In this document: in pieces, positions 1-12,263 of the stretch | Position numbering within the stretch: the first letter of the stretch is position 1 | How the letters are laid out: every line of letters starts with the position of its first letter | NCBI GenBank assembly: GCA_027946365.1 | Contig: JAPEUQ010000012.1 | Location: forward strand, 992,001-1,056,000 | Direction: 5' to 3' | Source of the DNA: Kalmusia sp. IMI 367209 | Taxonomy: Eukaryota > Ascomycota > Dothideomycetes > Pleosporales > Didymosphaeriaceae | DNA: 64,000 nt | The notes under the pieces: model-generated | Told to the model about the DNA's origin: nothing | What the model saw: only the letters and a program-made list of their open reading frames with translations | Databases searched by the model: none | Made by a program: the position numbers and the translations under genes

Positions 1-1117
1 AAATTACATAGTCGGACAGGCTCCATGGTTGGCGCTTTCCAAAATTTGCGCAAAAGCCGCGAGAGACGGGGGTCCGACAGTTGATGGGCGACCCCACGGA
101 GAAGTTCGACAACAGGCTCCGCAAGCGTTTCGTCTTCTGAGCGGGAAGAATGCCAAAGACCACGAATCAGTAAACGCAAGCTTGTATCGTGATCATGAGT
201 GCCGCGAATCGACAGTCCTGGGCTAGCGGGTAGGCCATCAGAGAGCTGCTCGGCAAGTCGCTTGTAAATAAGATGTGTTCCGGGACATCCATAATCAGGA
301 GTGATGAGATGCTTCTCTTCCAGAAACTGCATAAAACGAAGGCCATGACGATCGTAAACGTGAGGTAGACGCACATTTGGGTGAGAGAGACAGCCAAGTA
401 TAGATGTTACAGGCCAGTCGTCCTCGCGGAGATGTTGAAAGGCCAGAAGACAGAAGCTCCCCGCATCAAAAGTATCAGGGCAACATTCTTTGTACGCTTC
501 GTGCAGGAATGTGCCCGGTTGCTCTTTGACATCGGTGGGTACAGCGTTGACTAGTTCGCGAAATTTGTCGAGACAAGCGTCGAGATCAATCGGAGGAGAC
601 TCGGCAGCCTTTAGAACGGATCCCTTTGTGGCATGTGTTATTGGTTCCGAAGGTACTGGAGGCGAATCAATGCCGACCGTCGACCCTTTGGCTGCTACAG
701 CATCTAGGCCTTTTTCGCCTGAACTTGTATCTGCGTTAGGAGAGCGCCGACCACCATGACCTTGTTCCAGATCCAGTGCTCCGTCCGGTAGTTGGACAAT
801 TGTGTGAGATGGGGGGAACGATGGATCTGATACCGTATCAGGCGGGTGAAAGGTGTACGCTGACACTGGGGGAGAGTCGTTTGGCGACCGGCCCAAGGAC
901 GTAAAGTCGAAAGCTAGGACGGTCAGTCTATCTTGCGGTAGATGTCGCCGAGCGTGCGCTCACACATACCGAAATCTGAGAGCTCCGCTTTCCTTAAGGA
1001 CGGCGGTTCATATTTCCAACGCGGCTCCCCCGTCTGGCGAAACCCAAATAGCGCGGCTAAGTTGAACGACGGCGGCGGTATGCCACCGGAAGGGTCCATG
1101 TTCGCCTGCAGAGTCAT
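1..1117 (-). CDS. Unrecognised protein, 3' end cut by left edge
   Basis: I do not recognise this family. On the minus strand a first exon (1117-970) opens with ATG at 1117; a second in-frame ATG at 1099 is equally possible. The donor GTATGTGTG begins at 969 and the acceptor is ...GTCCTAG, so a 56-bp intron (969-914) with an ACTGACC branch site precedes exon 2 (913 to beyond base 1). The joined frame stays open for about 350 codons. The middle is Ser/Pro-rich and low in order. The last 200 residues look globular, with runs such as FLHEAYKECC and LSHPNVRLPH. There is no signal peptide or membrane segment in the visible part. An in-frame extension upstream to 1318 is open but looks unlike protein. 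The gene continues left of the window, so its length and function are unknown. Confidence 0.65.
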
Positions 1118-2962
1118 TCTTCTCTTCGCTGCTCGCCTCCTGGCCTCCAATGGCCCCGGGACATTGCTGCCATGTCTTCTCTGATGCGGGCAGGTCGCGC
1201 GGAAAAATCGCGATACGGCGGCCGAGAGAAGGTCGTCGGAAATCCAGATGTGATCGAGAGAAGCCTTATTCGGCGACGGCGCTGCTCGACGGCAGGCAAT
1301 GGACGGGCGTCGCATCAAGCGTGATGGGCATCGGGGAGACCTTCATACAGTAGACTTCACCATAGTCGAAGCTGTCTCAATTGGGTTTCGTGGTCCGTGC
1401 ACACTAGATCACGTGCGTCTGTGAAGGCTCGGCGACTCGGCCGAATCATGTTGAGAGAGAGGTGTGAAAATGGCGTCCCACGAGTCGAGGACGGCGTCGA
1501 CGGCCACCAAGCCTTCGCAGCGGCGCCTTCGACGGGCTCGGTACCAGCCAGCTGCGTGTTGCCCACCGGTGGCTTTTTCGCTTTTCGTACTGTTGCAGCT
1601 ACGAATCCCAACGGCGTACACGGGTGCGAATGCGATGTACGTCTCACGTGCAACAAGCGACTGTCCCGCGCCTGAAATCTCCACTGCCGGTTCGCGCTGA
1701 CCGGCCCTCCGCCGGGTCGAGCTCCTTTCCTCGTTATTGTACACGCACAACAGGCAGCGCAGCAGGCACAATGCAACGGACGGCGGATGGCGGCGGTGGA
1801 CTCGGCCCACCCCAAGAAGTGTCCAGACAACCCACGGCGGCGAGCGTTGAGCAGCCGGTGACGTGGGCAGACCGCGTGTGAAGCGTCCAAGGCTCGAGGC
1901 CAAGCAGCTGGGAGCGACCTGGCGTGAAACGACGGCACGCAACGCCACTGGACCGGGTTAGCCTGGCGCCAATGCCAGGCACGGCGCGCTGCTCATTCGC
2001 CGGCGGCCTGTTTACTGTGTGCGTAACACGTCGGCGCTGCTTCGGGAGGATGGTTCGACAGCGCTTCATGCGACCTCCTCCTCCCACCACACCAGCAGCT
2101 TCAGCACAGCGCTCGCATGCATACGCTCGCGAGGCCTCCAGGCTGCGCGCACATGGCTGCAGTGCCGCTCGCCGGACTTGCAGGCTCTCCCAGCGCTATC
2201 GAGGATAGCGATTCGCAATTTAGATAGATAGCCGTGCCAACTGCGGCACCCCGGCGCGCGGACTTTGCTAGCCCCATGTCTGTTGGGCTCTGTGCGCCGC
2301 CCTCATTTCACCGCGACAGGGGCCTGCTCTTCACTGCTTCGCCCTGACCGTGACCCACTGTCGCTGCCCTCGTCAGCAAGTCTTCATCATCACCACCATC
2401 ACACTCCTTGTCTCTACGACTTCACACTCATTGCTGCCGCTGCTGCCTCCCGCCTGCGACACTCGTTTTCGCCAGCAGCCTGTGCAAACACATTCCTTGG
2501 GTCTCGCTACTACGAAGAAAGGGGTCGATCCATTCCAGGGCACCGCCAAAACCCCAACGCGCAGCGTTTCACACCCGCAGTGGAGGCCATCGTTGAGCGA
2601 GTCCTCTTCTGAGCCTGCGTCGAAACTTTCGCTCGGCTGCCCGTCTTCCATTTGACGCCGACACCACAAACCTCTCCCCCCAACCGCCCATCCGCCCAAC
2701 CCTATCGTGACAACACACGCCGGAGCCGCCCGCCCGCTTACACACCTCCTCCACCTCCTCGCCTCTGAACGGCTCCCGAGTCCTCGCGTGCGTCGACCGG
2801 AGAGCACTGGATGCATCTGCGTGCTACTGTTTAGACCAAGGGTACAGACGCCTTCACCCGACCAAACGCGCCACGGAAATACTGACCTTTGCACAGTCCA
2901 CCGCCGGTCTCGACAACGCACCTCAACACCATCACCCATCCACTTCCACTAACCCACACATC
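1118..2962. promoter_or_regulatory. Divergent intergenic region with long pyrimidine-rich leader
   Basis: This 1.85-kb gap lies between a leftward gene (start 1117) and the WSC gene (start 2963), so it must hold both promoters. The part from about 2270 to 2960 on the plus strand is rich in CT/CA with short ACCACCATCAC-like runs, typical of a long fungal 5' leader. Open frames of 60-190 codons occur on both strands in the GC-rich part, but they overlap each other and show no domains. I see no gene here. Confidence 0.55.
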
Positions 2963-3914
2963 ATGTTCAGCATCAGACTAGTGTCTGCCCTTGCGGCGGC
3001 CGCGCTGCTGTCCATGGCATCGGCCGATGACACCTCCTCGTCGTCAAAGATCGTTTCGATTCCCACGCCGACCAAGACCGTTGCCGCGAGTGCCATGCAG
3101 ACCATTGGGTGCTTTGAGACTGGTGTTCCTCTTGAGGACCATGGCAAAGGCAACTTTGTCACTGCCGGCTCGTGTCAGCAGATCTGCCTGGGCCTGGAAA
3201 AGAATGTGCTGGGTCTTTCGGAGGGCGACCACTGCTGGTGTGGTGATGAATACCCACCCAAAAACTCACAGGTCGACAACTCAACGTGCAGTACGACCTG
3301 TTCCGGCGATGACAGAACAACGTGTAAGCTGTGCTTCAAACAGGTCAATCGCATGGGCTAACAGCGGTGCAGGTGGTGGCCATAACTTGCTGTGGGTCAT
3401 GTCAACAGGAAACTCGCGCAACGAGATCCAATATTACAAACCTGAGTCGTCTTCCTCCTCCTCATCGTCTACAACTTCCTCCAAGACAGCCGCGGCGACA
3501 AGTTCGACCGCTGCGGAAACTGGCTCCGTTAGCAACCCCACGCCCGAACCCGAGAAGAAAGGTCCCAATACCGTAGGCATCGCTGTGGGTGTCGTGGTGG
3601 GTGTCTTGGTGCTCGCTGCTATCATTGGCGGTGTCTTCCTCTACCTGCGACGACAGAGGAGGCAGGCAGTTGAGGATGAGTACCGTCGTCAAGCGGCTGT
3701 CAACTCGTTTGTGTCGGGAGGAAAACTGCACACCAGCAACTCGTCCATGACGGACTCGCGCCTGGATCCAGAGTTCATGGCCAGGAGGCAAAGCAATGGT
3801 AGCATTGCTGACAATGAGGACTACTCGAGGCGGATATTGAAGGTACGTTGAGGGCGAAAATCGGGAAGCGTGACATCAAAGAGACTAACAGGGTGCTAGG
3901 TTACCAATGCATGA
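2963..3914 (+). CDS. WSC-domain cell-wall integrity sensor-like membrane protein
   Basis: Three exons: 2963-3323, 3373-3842, 3900-3914, with introns of 49 and 57 bp; phases agree and give 281 residues. The order is a signal peptide (about 1-21), a WSC domain with its regular cysteines (from Cys50, IGCFETG, through HCWCGDEY, to the CGGHN/Y pattern at 121-141), a Ser/Thr-rich stretch likely O-mannosylated (about 145-180), one membrane helix (about 188-212), and a basic cytoplasmic tail (LRRQRRQ) ending in RRILKVTNA. Family knowledge: such proteins sit in the plasma membrane, bind wall polysaccharide and signal through Rom2/Rho1 to the cell-wall integrity MAP kinase path. The terminal five codons lie in their own tiny exon. 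Rho1 is also the activator of FKS1, encoded elsewhere in this window. A role as a general WSC surface protein rather than a true sensor cannot be excluded. Confidence 0.9.
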
Positions 3915-5909
3915 GCATCCTAACGATGGCCACTACGAACGACCGAATCCCCATCCTTGCCACACTCTCACGCTGGCCTTCGACGAGATACCCAACTACT
4001 TAACCTGACATCCACCTCGCCTAATCCTCCACCCTCTTGTTACGTCCTGCGCACCGTGCGCACCATATGCCTGACGAGAGTAAGAACCGCATTTTGCATC
4101 CGCGTACTCAGCCGGCGTTGCGAGTACGTCTCTGACCGTAGTGTTGATTTTGAAGGCGCCGACGACTGAAGTTCGGTGACTCTCAAGACCCTTCTCCTGT
4201 GTTATATATTCTGAATACATTCTGGCGTTCTCAAACGGAATAAACGGGTAACTATTGATCATCTCCAACTGGCGCTCGGGCATCACGGGTTCTGAACACT
4301 CTTTTGTTTTCCCTTTCTTCATCACGGGGCGGATGGCGATGCTGCTTGCTCCTCCGCCCTTGCCGGTCCTTCTCTTGTACTCCTAGTGCTCTGCCCAGCG
4401 ACCCGCTCTTCCCTCTTACCAACTTATCCTCTGTCCTAATCTCCTCCTGTTATCTACCTCTGGTGTGGTGGCCTTGGTCGTGCAAAAGCGGACTTATACT
4501 TGATTGTCACATAGCTTTTTACTAGCGAATCATGAGCATCGGTACTATCTACACATTCCCTCTGGCTCCTCACACACGTCGATTCCCTCATCTACCCATG
4601 TCCCAATACGTGATCTTGAACAGCCAAACTTTGTGCTCTCCCAACATGAAGATGCCGCTTTACCGACTCCCACCATCTCTGCATGGAGCATGAAACACAG
4701 GCACCCCAGACTCCAAACCACATGTTTGATGGCCACGTTGTGGTGACCCTGATTGGCGCCTGCGGACTTTTCGGGAAACGATCTGACAGAAGTTCCGGGT
4801 AAGGCTGGCTGAAATACTCCGGGGCGTGAAACAGTGCGCTGCGCTGCGCTTATGCACTGCGTTAGCGAGGCTGTCTTGGGGGTGGGCAGGAATGCGAGGG
4901 CCGACGATGGAGGACGGTTTTCATGAGGGATGCGATCAAGCTAGAAGAAGAGAGTGAAAGCATTGGATCATCTTGCCAGTAGTGTGCGTTCCGTGTATGA
5001 CATCCAGTGAGAAAGAAGTCGGGTCACGTCAAAGCAACTTTGACGGTCGCGTTCACAAGAGCTTAGTTGATCACACGATCAACACATGCATCGCCGACAT
5101 CTCTCCACCGAGGCTTTGATTCTTGAATATCGGAGTTTCATTCCACGTGTTTGAGGCTGCATACGTGCTGCTTTGGGAGCGTGCATGGGGCCGACGCTTC
5201 TTCTTACGGACTTGCATGTCCCAGCTCCTTCCTCCTTCGGGCATCGTATTTTTGTCCTATCACGCCTACGTCGGGGTTTAACTTCGTAGAATTATTTTCG
5301 GATTTGTTGTAGGCGTTTTTTTTTCTACGTGCATGTTGGTTGACATAGCATAGGCCAGCAGGATATCGCTACTCGACTAGCTGGCGAAGCTTCTGCGGTT
5401 CGGGGCGACCGTGTTTGACAGTGGCAAGACGGTAAATCCTCATCTCGCTTTTCGTCTAGCAGGTCCACTACAAGTTTAGAACTGCTGATCACGATCCACG
5501 ATCACGAGGCTGCCGAGAAGGTAAGCGTGCGCCTGTATTTGCCTATTTTCGCATGACGGTCCGAATCAAAGGGTTTAGGCGCCCGCGGTGAGTTTCTGCG
5601 GCCTAGGACATCTTCATGAGGCATAAGGGATGGAAATGAGACATCAAGACCGTAGAAGCAGGCGCCAAAGGGTTGGTGAGGATCGTAAGGTTTCGATGGC
5701 AGGTGTGGGGGTAGCGATTGGCGAGATCGTCAGGGACAACTGCCGGTTGTAGCTGGAGGGCACCAGGATCGATATCATCAATAGACGGCAGTCAATTCTT
5801 CCTAGCCTTCGAATATGTAGACCTTGCTATACTATATGTTTGCTAACCATGAACACGCGTCGTGAACGCATATGGAGCATGCTTGGATATGACGTTATTC
5901 CGCATCAAT
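3915..5909. other. Convergent intergenic region, no gene seen
   Basis: About 2 kb between the 3' ends of the WSC gene (+) and the siderophore transporter (-). It holds the two 3' untranslated regions and otherwise mixed-composition DNA, with a T8 run near 5317. Open frames are short (up to 109 codons), overlap on both strands, and show no recognisable family or splice pattern. I see nothing functional in it. Confidence 0.5.
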
Positions 5910-7937
5910 CTAATTATATCTTCCTTCATCGCCTCCGTGATTCTCTATCATCTCTGGGCCTAGCTGCCTTGCTTCAAGGTTCCCTATTACGCGTCCCTCA
6001 ACCGGCTGCTCCATCTCATCAAGCTTGTAATTCCGCAAGACGAACGTCAATGGGACAATAGGCGCAGCTGCGACCAGCGCGCCTATGAGCAGCAGACGCA
6101 TCGTCTCCTGGTACGCGCGATTGATGGCGATGCGTACGGGCGAGCCAACAGGATAGGCAATGTAGTCCGAAGATGCGGTGATGTCTCCAAAGATGAGTGT
6201 ATAGTCTACATCCGCGGGTAGGTATTGCTGAAGCTTGCGGGGAATGTAAGTGCTCCAGATTGCGCCTGAAATGGCCGATCCCACGGCGCCCCCGACTTCG
6301 AGAAGAGTGAGCCAAACGGTCGTGGCTGCGGCCACTTGTTGATGGTTTGCGCTTGCTTGAACGCCAAGTTGGACGGGCACGTTGAGAAAACCGCCGCCAA
6401 TGCCGATTACTATCTGTGTGCCGACCAGCGTGGCGGTCGATGCGTCCTCGCTCCGGTACCGAAGCATGATCCCCATACCCATCAGGTATATAACGGACCC
6501 GACGGTGACGTTGTACTTGTAGTGTCCTGTGTATTTGATAATAATTGAGACAACAATGGATGATACGGTAGAACTCAATGAGAACACACGGGTGATATTC
6601 CCTGCCGTCGTGACGGATTTATTTTGTACGATCAGAAGGTAGGAGTAGAAGTACGGAAAGACCGACATGTAGAACGCCACTGTGTCCAAGTCAGTCTGCA
6701 TCATATGAGAGACTTGATGGGAAACTCACTAAAGTAGAAGAATGCGATCAGAGTACCCGCAATAACTGTCCTCTTCTTGAAAAGGTTCGGCGGGAAAAAT
6801 GCTCTGGGCGCCAACCTCTTGCTCGTCTCCCAAAAGGGAAACACGATCAAAGTAAGAATACCAATGACGAGCATAGCAATCATGCTTCCATTTCCCCACT
6901 TGCCGTCTGCATTAGGAGCTAACTGGACGTATGTGAGTGATCGTGTTGCATTGAAGCTTATGGTCGTGCTTACAGTGAGTGGCAACAGTATCAGCGAAAC
7001 GGCAGCAGCAAGTAAAATCAGGCCGAAGACGTCCAAATCAATCCACAGATTCTCCAGGATTTGAAATGCGGTGCGGCCTCTGAAAGGTTTAGGGAATGCA
7101 TGTCCGCGTCTCCTTGCTCTCCTTTGGTTCGTCCAAAGACTTACGGCCAGTGGAATAAAACAGACCGGCAAGACGATAGCCCAGATGCCATAACCCCAGC
7201 GCCATGTTGTATCTTTAAGGATTCTCGCGCTTACTTCTGGGCCAGCCCATACAGCCCAGAGGAATGGCACGTCGAACAGAGTAGAGAACAAGGCGCGGTT
7301 GGATAAGTTTGTCGTGTCTGCCACGAAGATCTGTTGCAGTATCTGAAGTCCGTTGAAACCAGCAGCCCAGAAGATTTGCGCTGCAGCAAAGGTTTTGACG
7401 TTGTTTGAGGCTGCTTGCTGAATGTAGCCGATGGTATACAGGAAGATGGTGATCGCAAAGGATTCCAGACGACCGAAAACATCCGCAATCTTGCCCATAG
7501 GTGGCTTAATCACAGCGCTAACAACACCTTGAATGACAGTGACGGTGGAAACCAGAGAGTGCTCCTGGAAGGCGCTGGTAGCGTACGGTGTCAAAAGAGT
7601 GGTGACTTGTATTTCAAGAGCGGTAACCTAAAGTGAGACAGATTAGTAACAAAATAAGGACTGGGTTCGAGCTTTCATTAAGTGATTGTAGACCGTGTGC
7701 AGAATGCTACTAACATTGGCGATCAAGAACAATCTGTCGATGCATTTAGTATCGGTTTCTGTACAGAACGGGAGGTGATATGACGCACGTGGTATATGCG
7801 AAGATGAGAGAGATTTTGGTCCAACTTTTGCTCACAGCCTCGATTCGCTGGACACCAGCTTGGACTTCGCTGTCTTCGTCAACAAAATGGCCGTCTCTAT
7901 CATCCCCTTGGTGGTCGTGGTCGGATCTCTCGTTCAT
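5910..7937 (-). CDS. Siderophore-iron transporter, MFS (MirB/ARN type)
   Basis: Four exons on the minus strand: 7937-7789, 7733-7715, 7627-6730, 6679-5910, joined by introns of 55, 87 and 50 bp; phases fit and give 611 residues. After a polar cytoplasmic N-terminus (MNERSDHDHQG) there are about 14 membrane helices. Hallmarks of the siderophore transporter branch are ALEIQVTT and LTPYATSAF at helix 1, the PPMGKIADVFGR loop, the FVADTTNLSNRA segment, WRWGYGIWAI, and FYFMAFYMSVFPYFYSYL across the last splice. These proteins take up ferric siderophores across the plasma membrane with protons. Exon 2 is only 19 nt. The final intron skips a nearby CAG and uses ACACAG, placing a CTGAC branch site just upstream. 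No siderophore synthetase lies nearby, so the gene probably serves uptake of xenosiderophores or a product made elsewhere. The substrate cannot be read from sequence. Confidence 0.9.
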
Positions 7938-8509
7938 CTGAATGTTGTGATCTTTTCCCTTCGAAAATAGAAACTGGGATTATTCTACGCAGAACGTTGG
8001 GGGTGCAAGGGGGTATTAGAAGCAAAGGCTGAGACCGCAGCCGGTGCAATCGCTGGAGCCTCCAGTAAACACGAGGACAGTCCCATCTGGTGGAGGCACA
8101 AGCATTTCAGGCAAATAATCCCTCAGCCTTGTGGTCTCCAGCGCTTAAGATGCATGCTAGAGCTACCTCAGCCAAATCGAGCGAGCGACAGAGTACCACA
8201 GCATATACAAGCGAGCTTGGCTCCGATATTCGATACTGCGATGGCGTTGGATGGTGTGCTTATTCGTGGGGTGAGGAATCAAGAGGGTCCAAATGAGGTG
8301 AGGGCGTGGGGCTGAGCCATGCAAACCGTTTAGGTTCAGCCAACGATGAGTTTAAGGTTCAGCCACCTCGCAAGCTCGCTGCCTGGCCGCTTCGTATAGC
8401 TAGATGACCATGATTCAATGCAAGTGAACTGAAGGCCAGCCAGCCGTCAGCCTCATTGTCACTCTTTCCCTCCTTCCTCCTCGAGGCATGGCGATCAAAT
8501 GCACCTACC
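7938..8509. promoter_or_regulatory. Divergent promoter, siderophore transporter / kinase
   Basis: 572 bp separate the two start codons, which point away from each other, so both promoters must lie here. I see no TATA box at a clear distance and no GATA-type iron-regulator site inside the gap. The nearest site matching ATCWGATAA lies in the kinase coding region at 8894-8902. Confidence 0.5.
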
Positions 8510-11500
8510 ATGGAAACTCCAGCATTGGCCATATCTCGCGACGATCGGCGCAAGAGGAACGAAACCTCACTGAGCCACTTTATACCTCACAAGCCATTCC
8601 AAGAGACTATCGGTAAGCACGTCGATGAGACTCGCTTCCTGGAGATTGGGAAACGGCTGCGCATCCGCGAAACCTATCTAGAAAAGTCGTTTTCAAAGCA
8701 CTGGAGCAACAACGTGCGGCTCTTCACCCTGCTACGCATGCTAGGATACCACGATGGGGACCAGGTCTTCAAGAAATTTGAGCGCGAAGAGATCGGAGAC
8801 TTTTGGCTACCGTTGACTGACAACGTGCTGGAAAAGTTCACATCGATTGTCGCATTTGATTTGGATGCCTTTTTAGAAGGACAGCTTTACGTCTTATCTG
8901 ATTCAAAGCTAATGGATGACCAAAATTTGCTCGCTCCCTTCTTCAAACGACAATACAAACCAGGTCCCCGAGCGCGGACACACCGATACCTGGAATATGT
9001 CGACTCTCATTTCACAGACTTGGACCATATAGCTAAGGGTGGCTCTGCGCAGGTGCTTCGAGTACAACATACATTATCGAGCAAGGAATTCGCATGCAAG
9101 CGAATATCTCGAAAAGTGCCCGTCGCATTTCAACGAAATCGGCTAAAGCTGTTCGAGCAAGAAGTCAAGGTACTCGAGCGCATTAGACATGACCATATTG
9201 TCGGCCTAGTTGCGAGCTTTACAGATCTCGAAAACTTTTCTCTCATCCTCGATCCTATCGCCGATGGTGTGCTTTTGGGCCTGTTGGAAGTGCAACCGCT
9301 TTCGGGAGAAGATATTGCTACCCTCCTATGTTCCTTCAACTGCCTTGCCACAGCCTTGGAGTTTCTTCATACGAATTCCGTCCGGCACAAAGACATAAAG
9401 CCGAGCAACATCCTGCTAAGCAACGGACGTATCTTGCTTTGCGACTTCGGTATCTCACTCGAATGGACAGAAAGCGAAAATGGCACTACCGAAGGAGTTC
9501 ACTTAAGCGGTACGCGCCGCTACGCTGCTCCTGAGGTCTTTCGTTCAGATGCCAGTCGAAATTCTAAAACAGACATCTGGTCCCTTGGGTGCGTATTTAT
9601 GGAGATAATCAGCGCGATAAAGGGATTCCAGACCGAGAAAATCGATGTGGGCGAATCAGAAGAGGGAGGCTTATCCTCAAAGGAAATGGCAGAGTGGTTG
9701 GGGATATTAAAAGACGAGCAACATGACGGTGCAATAAACAATCTGCCTATATACTGGACACTTGCAATGGTCAGTTGCGTCATGATATACCGGCAACCAT
9801 GCTTACAGCTTACAGATAAAAGACAATCCTCAAGAGCGTATAGAAGCGAATGTCCTCGTCAGCAATATTCACAATGATACAGCAGGACATAGTCTGACGG
9901 GTTCCTTCCTTGCATCCTGTTGTCGTAAAGAGAGCTATGATTCGCCTATAAGAACTTCTATCACCTCCATACAAAGCCATGTTCCTTGTCCCAGTAATTT
10001 CGTCCACGACGATTTTGCGTCTTCGGCATGGAACAATACCAATGCTCAACCACGCCGTCTTGGATCATCTTTCAGTCATAGGAGTGAGAGGTCATCGGAA
10101 TCAGCACGTAACCCTAGCGTTGCATCGACACCCGAAGCACCGCCAATATCTCGAACTCGTCAGGGTCGCGTCGAACTCCACAGCGCTATAATCAGTGGTA
10201 TCATCCCCTCGACACATACACCCACTACCACACCAGGCTCATCGGTGCGGTCCAACTCAGCATGCTATGAGGCCCCTTTCATATCGGGACCTGTAGTCGA
10301 AGAACGTTCAGATGTGACATTCCATGCATATCGGGAACCACGGCCAATATTTCATACGTTCCCCCGGTTGTGCGACATTCGAGATGAAGAGGAGCAGCTC
10401 TTCTTTGCATCTTTCACAACCTTTACTATCAAGGATTCTACAACAGTTGAAAGATTCGCGCAGTGCTGCAACAAACCTGAGAATACAGTTCGAATCTTCG
10501 AAACACCTCATTCATTCACGAATGGCGATCAAACGTTCGTACCGCTCGTCTGGAGGATCACGCGCAGACTAGTCTTAAGTGACGTTGCATCTCCTAGTGC
10601 CAGAAGTTGTTACTCTTTGTGGCTCCCCCTTGCCGATATATCTTTTTCTTTGTGTGAAGCCACAGTGACCCTGCGATGGTCAGACTGCAATCAATTGCGA
10701 CAAACACGCAGTATCGATCAACTTGAGAGCTGGAGTTGGGTTTACGACCCCTCGCGAGCTAACAACGAGGTTGTCATCCAATTCCGCGAAAAGGAAACCG
10801 CAAACAACTTTCTGAGATGCGTACGATTTCCACAGGGAGGCGATCCCATAATTCAAATCTCAAATTCGCAGGAGATGCGAACTTGGAGTAGTAGAGAAGC
10901 TAAAGATAAAGAGGGAATCATCATCTTAACGCGTCACGAAGCAAGCATCTCTGACTCTAAAATGTACACCATTGGGCGGTACATTGATTTACACATGGAG
11001 GTATTACGACACCCTCATGAGTTAACAGTCCAGCTGCGTAACATCTCACGACCGACATATTTTTCCGACCTCACAAATAAGATAACTCCGGGAGTAAGCA
11101 GAGTTGCTCGATTCCGGGGGGCACGATTAGTTCCAGCTTCAGTTATGGTAGCAGCTCCACTTACGCCTAATAACACTTTGCCAGAACCGCCGGCTTGTAC
11201 GAAATTGAAGACTCTTAAACTCGAGATTAATGCTGACTTATGATAGCGATCACCACCATATTCCAAAGTCTCGTGGGCTGGAAGCTACAGTATTTCTCCT
11301 CGGTCGAACAAGTGAATTTAGAAAGGGTTTTTATGCCTAACAAGGGTTATGGCAAAGCAAACGTTATGCTCTGGAGAAAGGATGCTGGAAACGTAGTTTC
11401 AACCAGTATCACGTTTCGCTTCCCTGGAGAAGATGGTAATTTTTGGATGAGTGGAAGAAGTAAGCTAGCGAACCCACTGCATTCCGATCGTATTGAAACT

Positions 11501-12263
11501 AATGAATGCAATCATAGTTGGTGCATCGACAACTATCTCTTCAACCTCGAAGAATACTGCTTGTTCATTCGACATGTTTGGCAAGCAGCAAGGGCGTCTG
11601 CTCGATACGTCAAATATGACCGCTGTTGCCGACGTTGTGTTGACTGACCCCTCCGCAGCTGATACTGCCTGGGGTCCCCAACATGAGTCGCATCGCATGG
11701 AATTACGAATACAGGATCTTAAGCATCGCCAAGTGTTTACAGGACTCGTCGAAGAGCTCGCCAAAGCAGTCTATGACAATCCGCCGACGTCAAAGACGAA
11801 CGCATCGCTTGTCATCCGGTCAAGACATATCATGCCCACCCCAATGGGCCGTTAGCTCAGTCTTTGAGCACACCTGCTCAAAAACCAATGACCAAAATTT
11901 ACTTGTCAAATACTTCCGGTAGTAGGGATGACGAAGTCTTATTGCATTGGCACGACATTGCTATCCACGGCTTAGGGTCGCAACATGACAAGCGTCGCCC
12001 CTCATGTGTGACTTCCAGCTGAGCAAAACTCAAGTTCAGCTAGCGAAAATCTTCCACAGAATTCAAAATACCCATCGCAGCTTTCTGGTTCAAGTCATGC
12101 CTCGTTAAGCACAGCCACAGCTCCTAGGCAGCCACTTTCAGGCCCCCTCCCCTGCTCAGGTTTACCGTGGCATTTGGGATATCTGTCCTATGTGACGAAA
12201 CACCGAAACTTGTACGAAATAAAAAAAAGGATGCCATCTCGAGAACAGTACCAAGCACTTTGA
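8510..12263 (+). CDS. Fungal Ser/Thr protein kinase with long novel C-terminal region (frame breaks near 3' end)
   Basis: Exons 8510-9769, 9816-11196, 11247-11459 and 11518 onward, with introns of 46, 50 and 58 bp, all in phase. The start is ATG 8510 in ACCATGG; the open frame runs further 5' without an ATG. Residues about 165-420 form a kinase domain: glycine loop AKGGSAQV (about 174), lysine in FACKRIS, catalytic HKDIKPSN (about 292), DFG (about 311), AAPE (about 340) and DIWSLG. The HRD arginine is replaced by lysine, but the lysine, both aspartates and APE are present, so it is probably active. About 640 residues follow that I cannot assign; two stretches look beta-rich (VVIQFREKETANNFL and TSITFRFPGEDG). 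In the exon-3 frame a stop occurs at 11853-11855, but coding-like sequence continues to a TGA at 12261, first in another frame (about 11783-12012), then back in the first. Either a -1/+1 indel pair or a 166-bp intron (11852-12017) would explain this. If the gene truly stops at 11855 it makes 1063 residues; read to 12263, about 1199. Confidence 0.75.

Noticed and set aside
1357..2090. Open frames of 85-193 codons on both strands
   Set aside because: They overlap one another, have Arg/Ser/Pro-rich shuffled content, no domains and no splice logic; expected by chance in GC-rich DNA.
2373..2939. 188-codon minus-strand frame
   Set aside because: It mirrors the CT-rich leader of the WSC gene and has no family features.
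5910..7937. Part of a siderophore biosynthesis cluster
   Set aside because: No non-ribosomal peptide synthetase, ornithine hydroxylase or acyltransferase gene is near.
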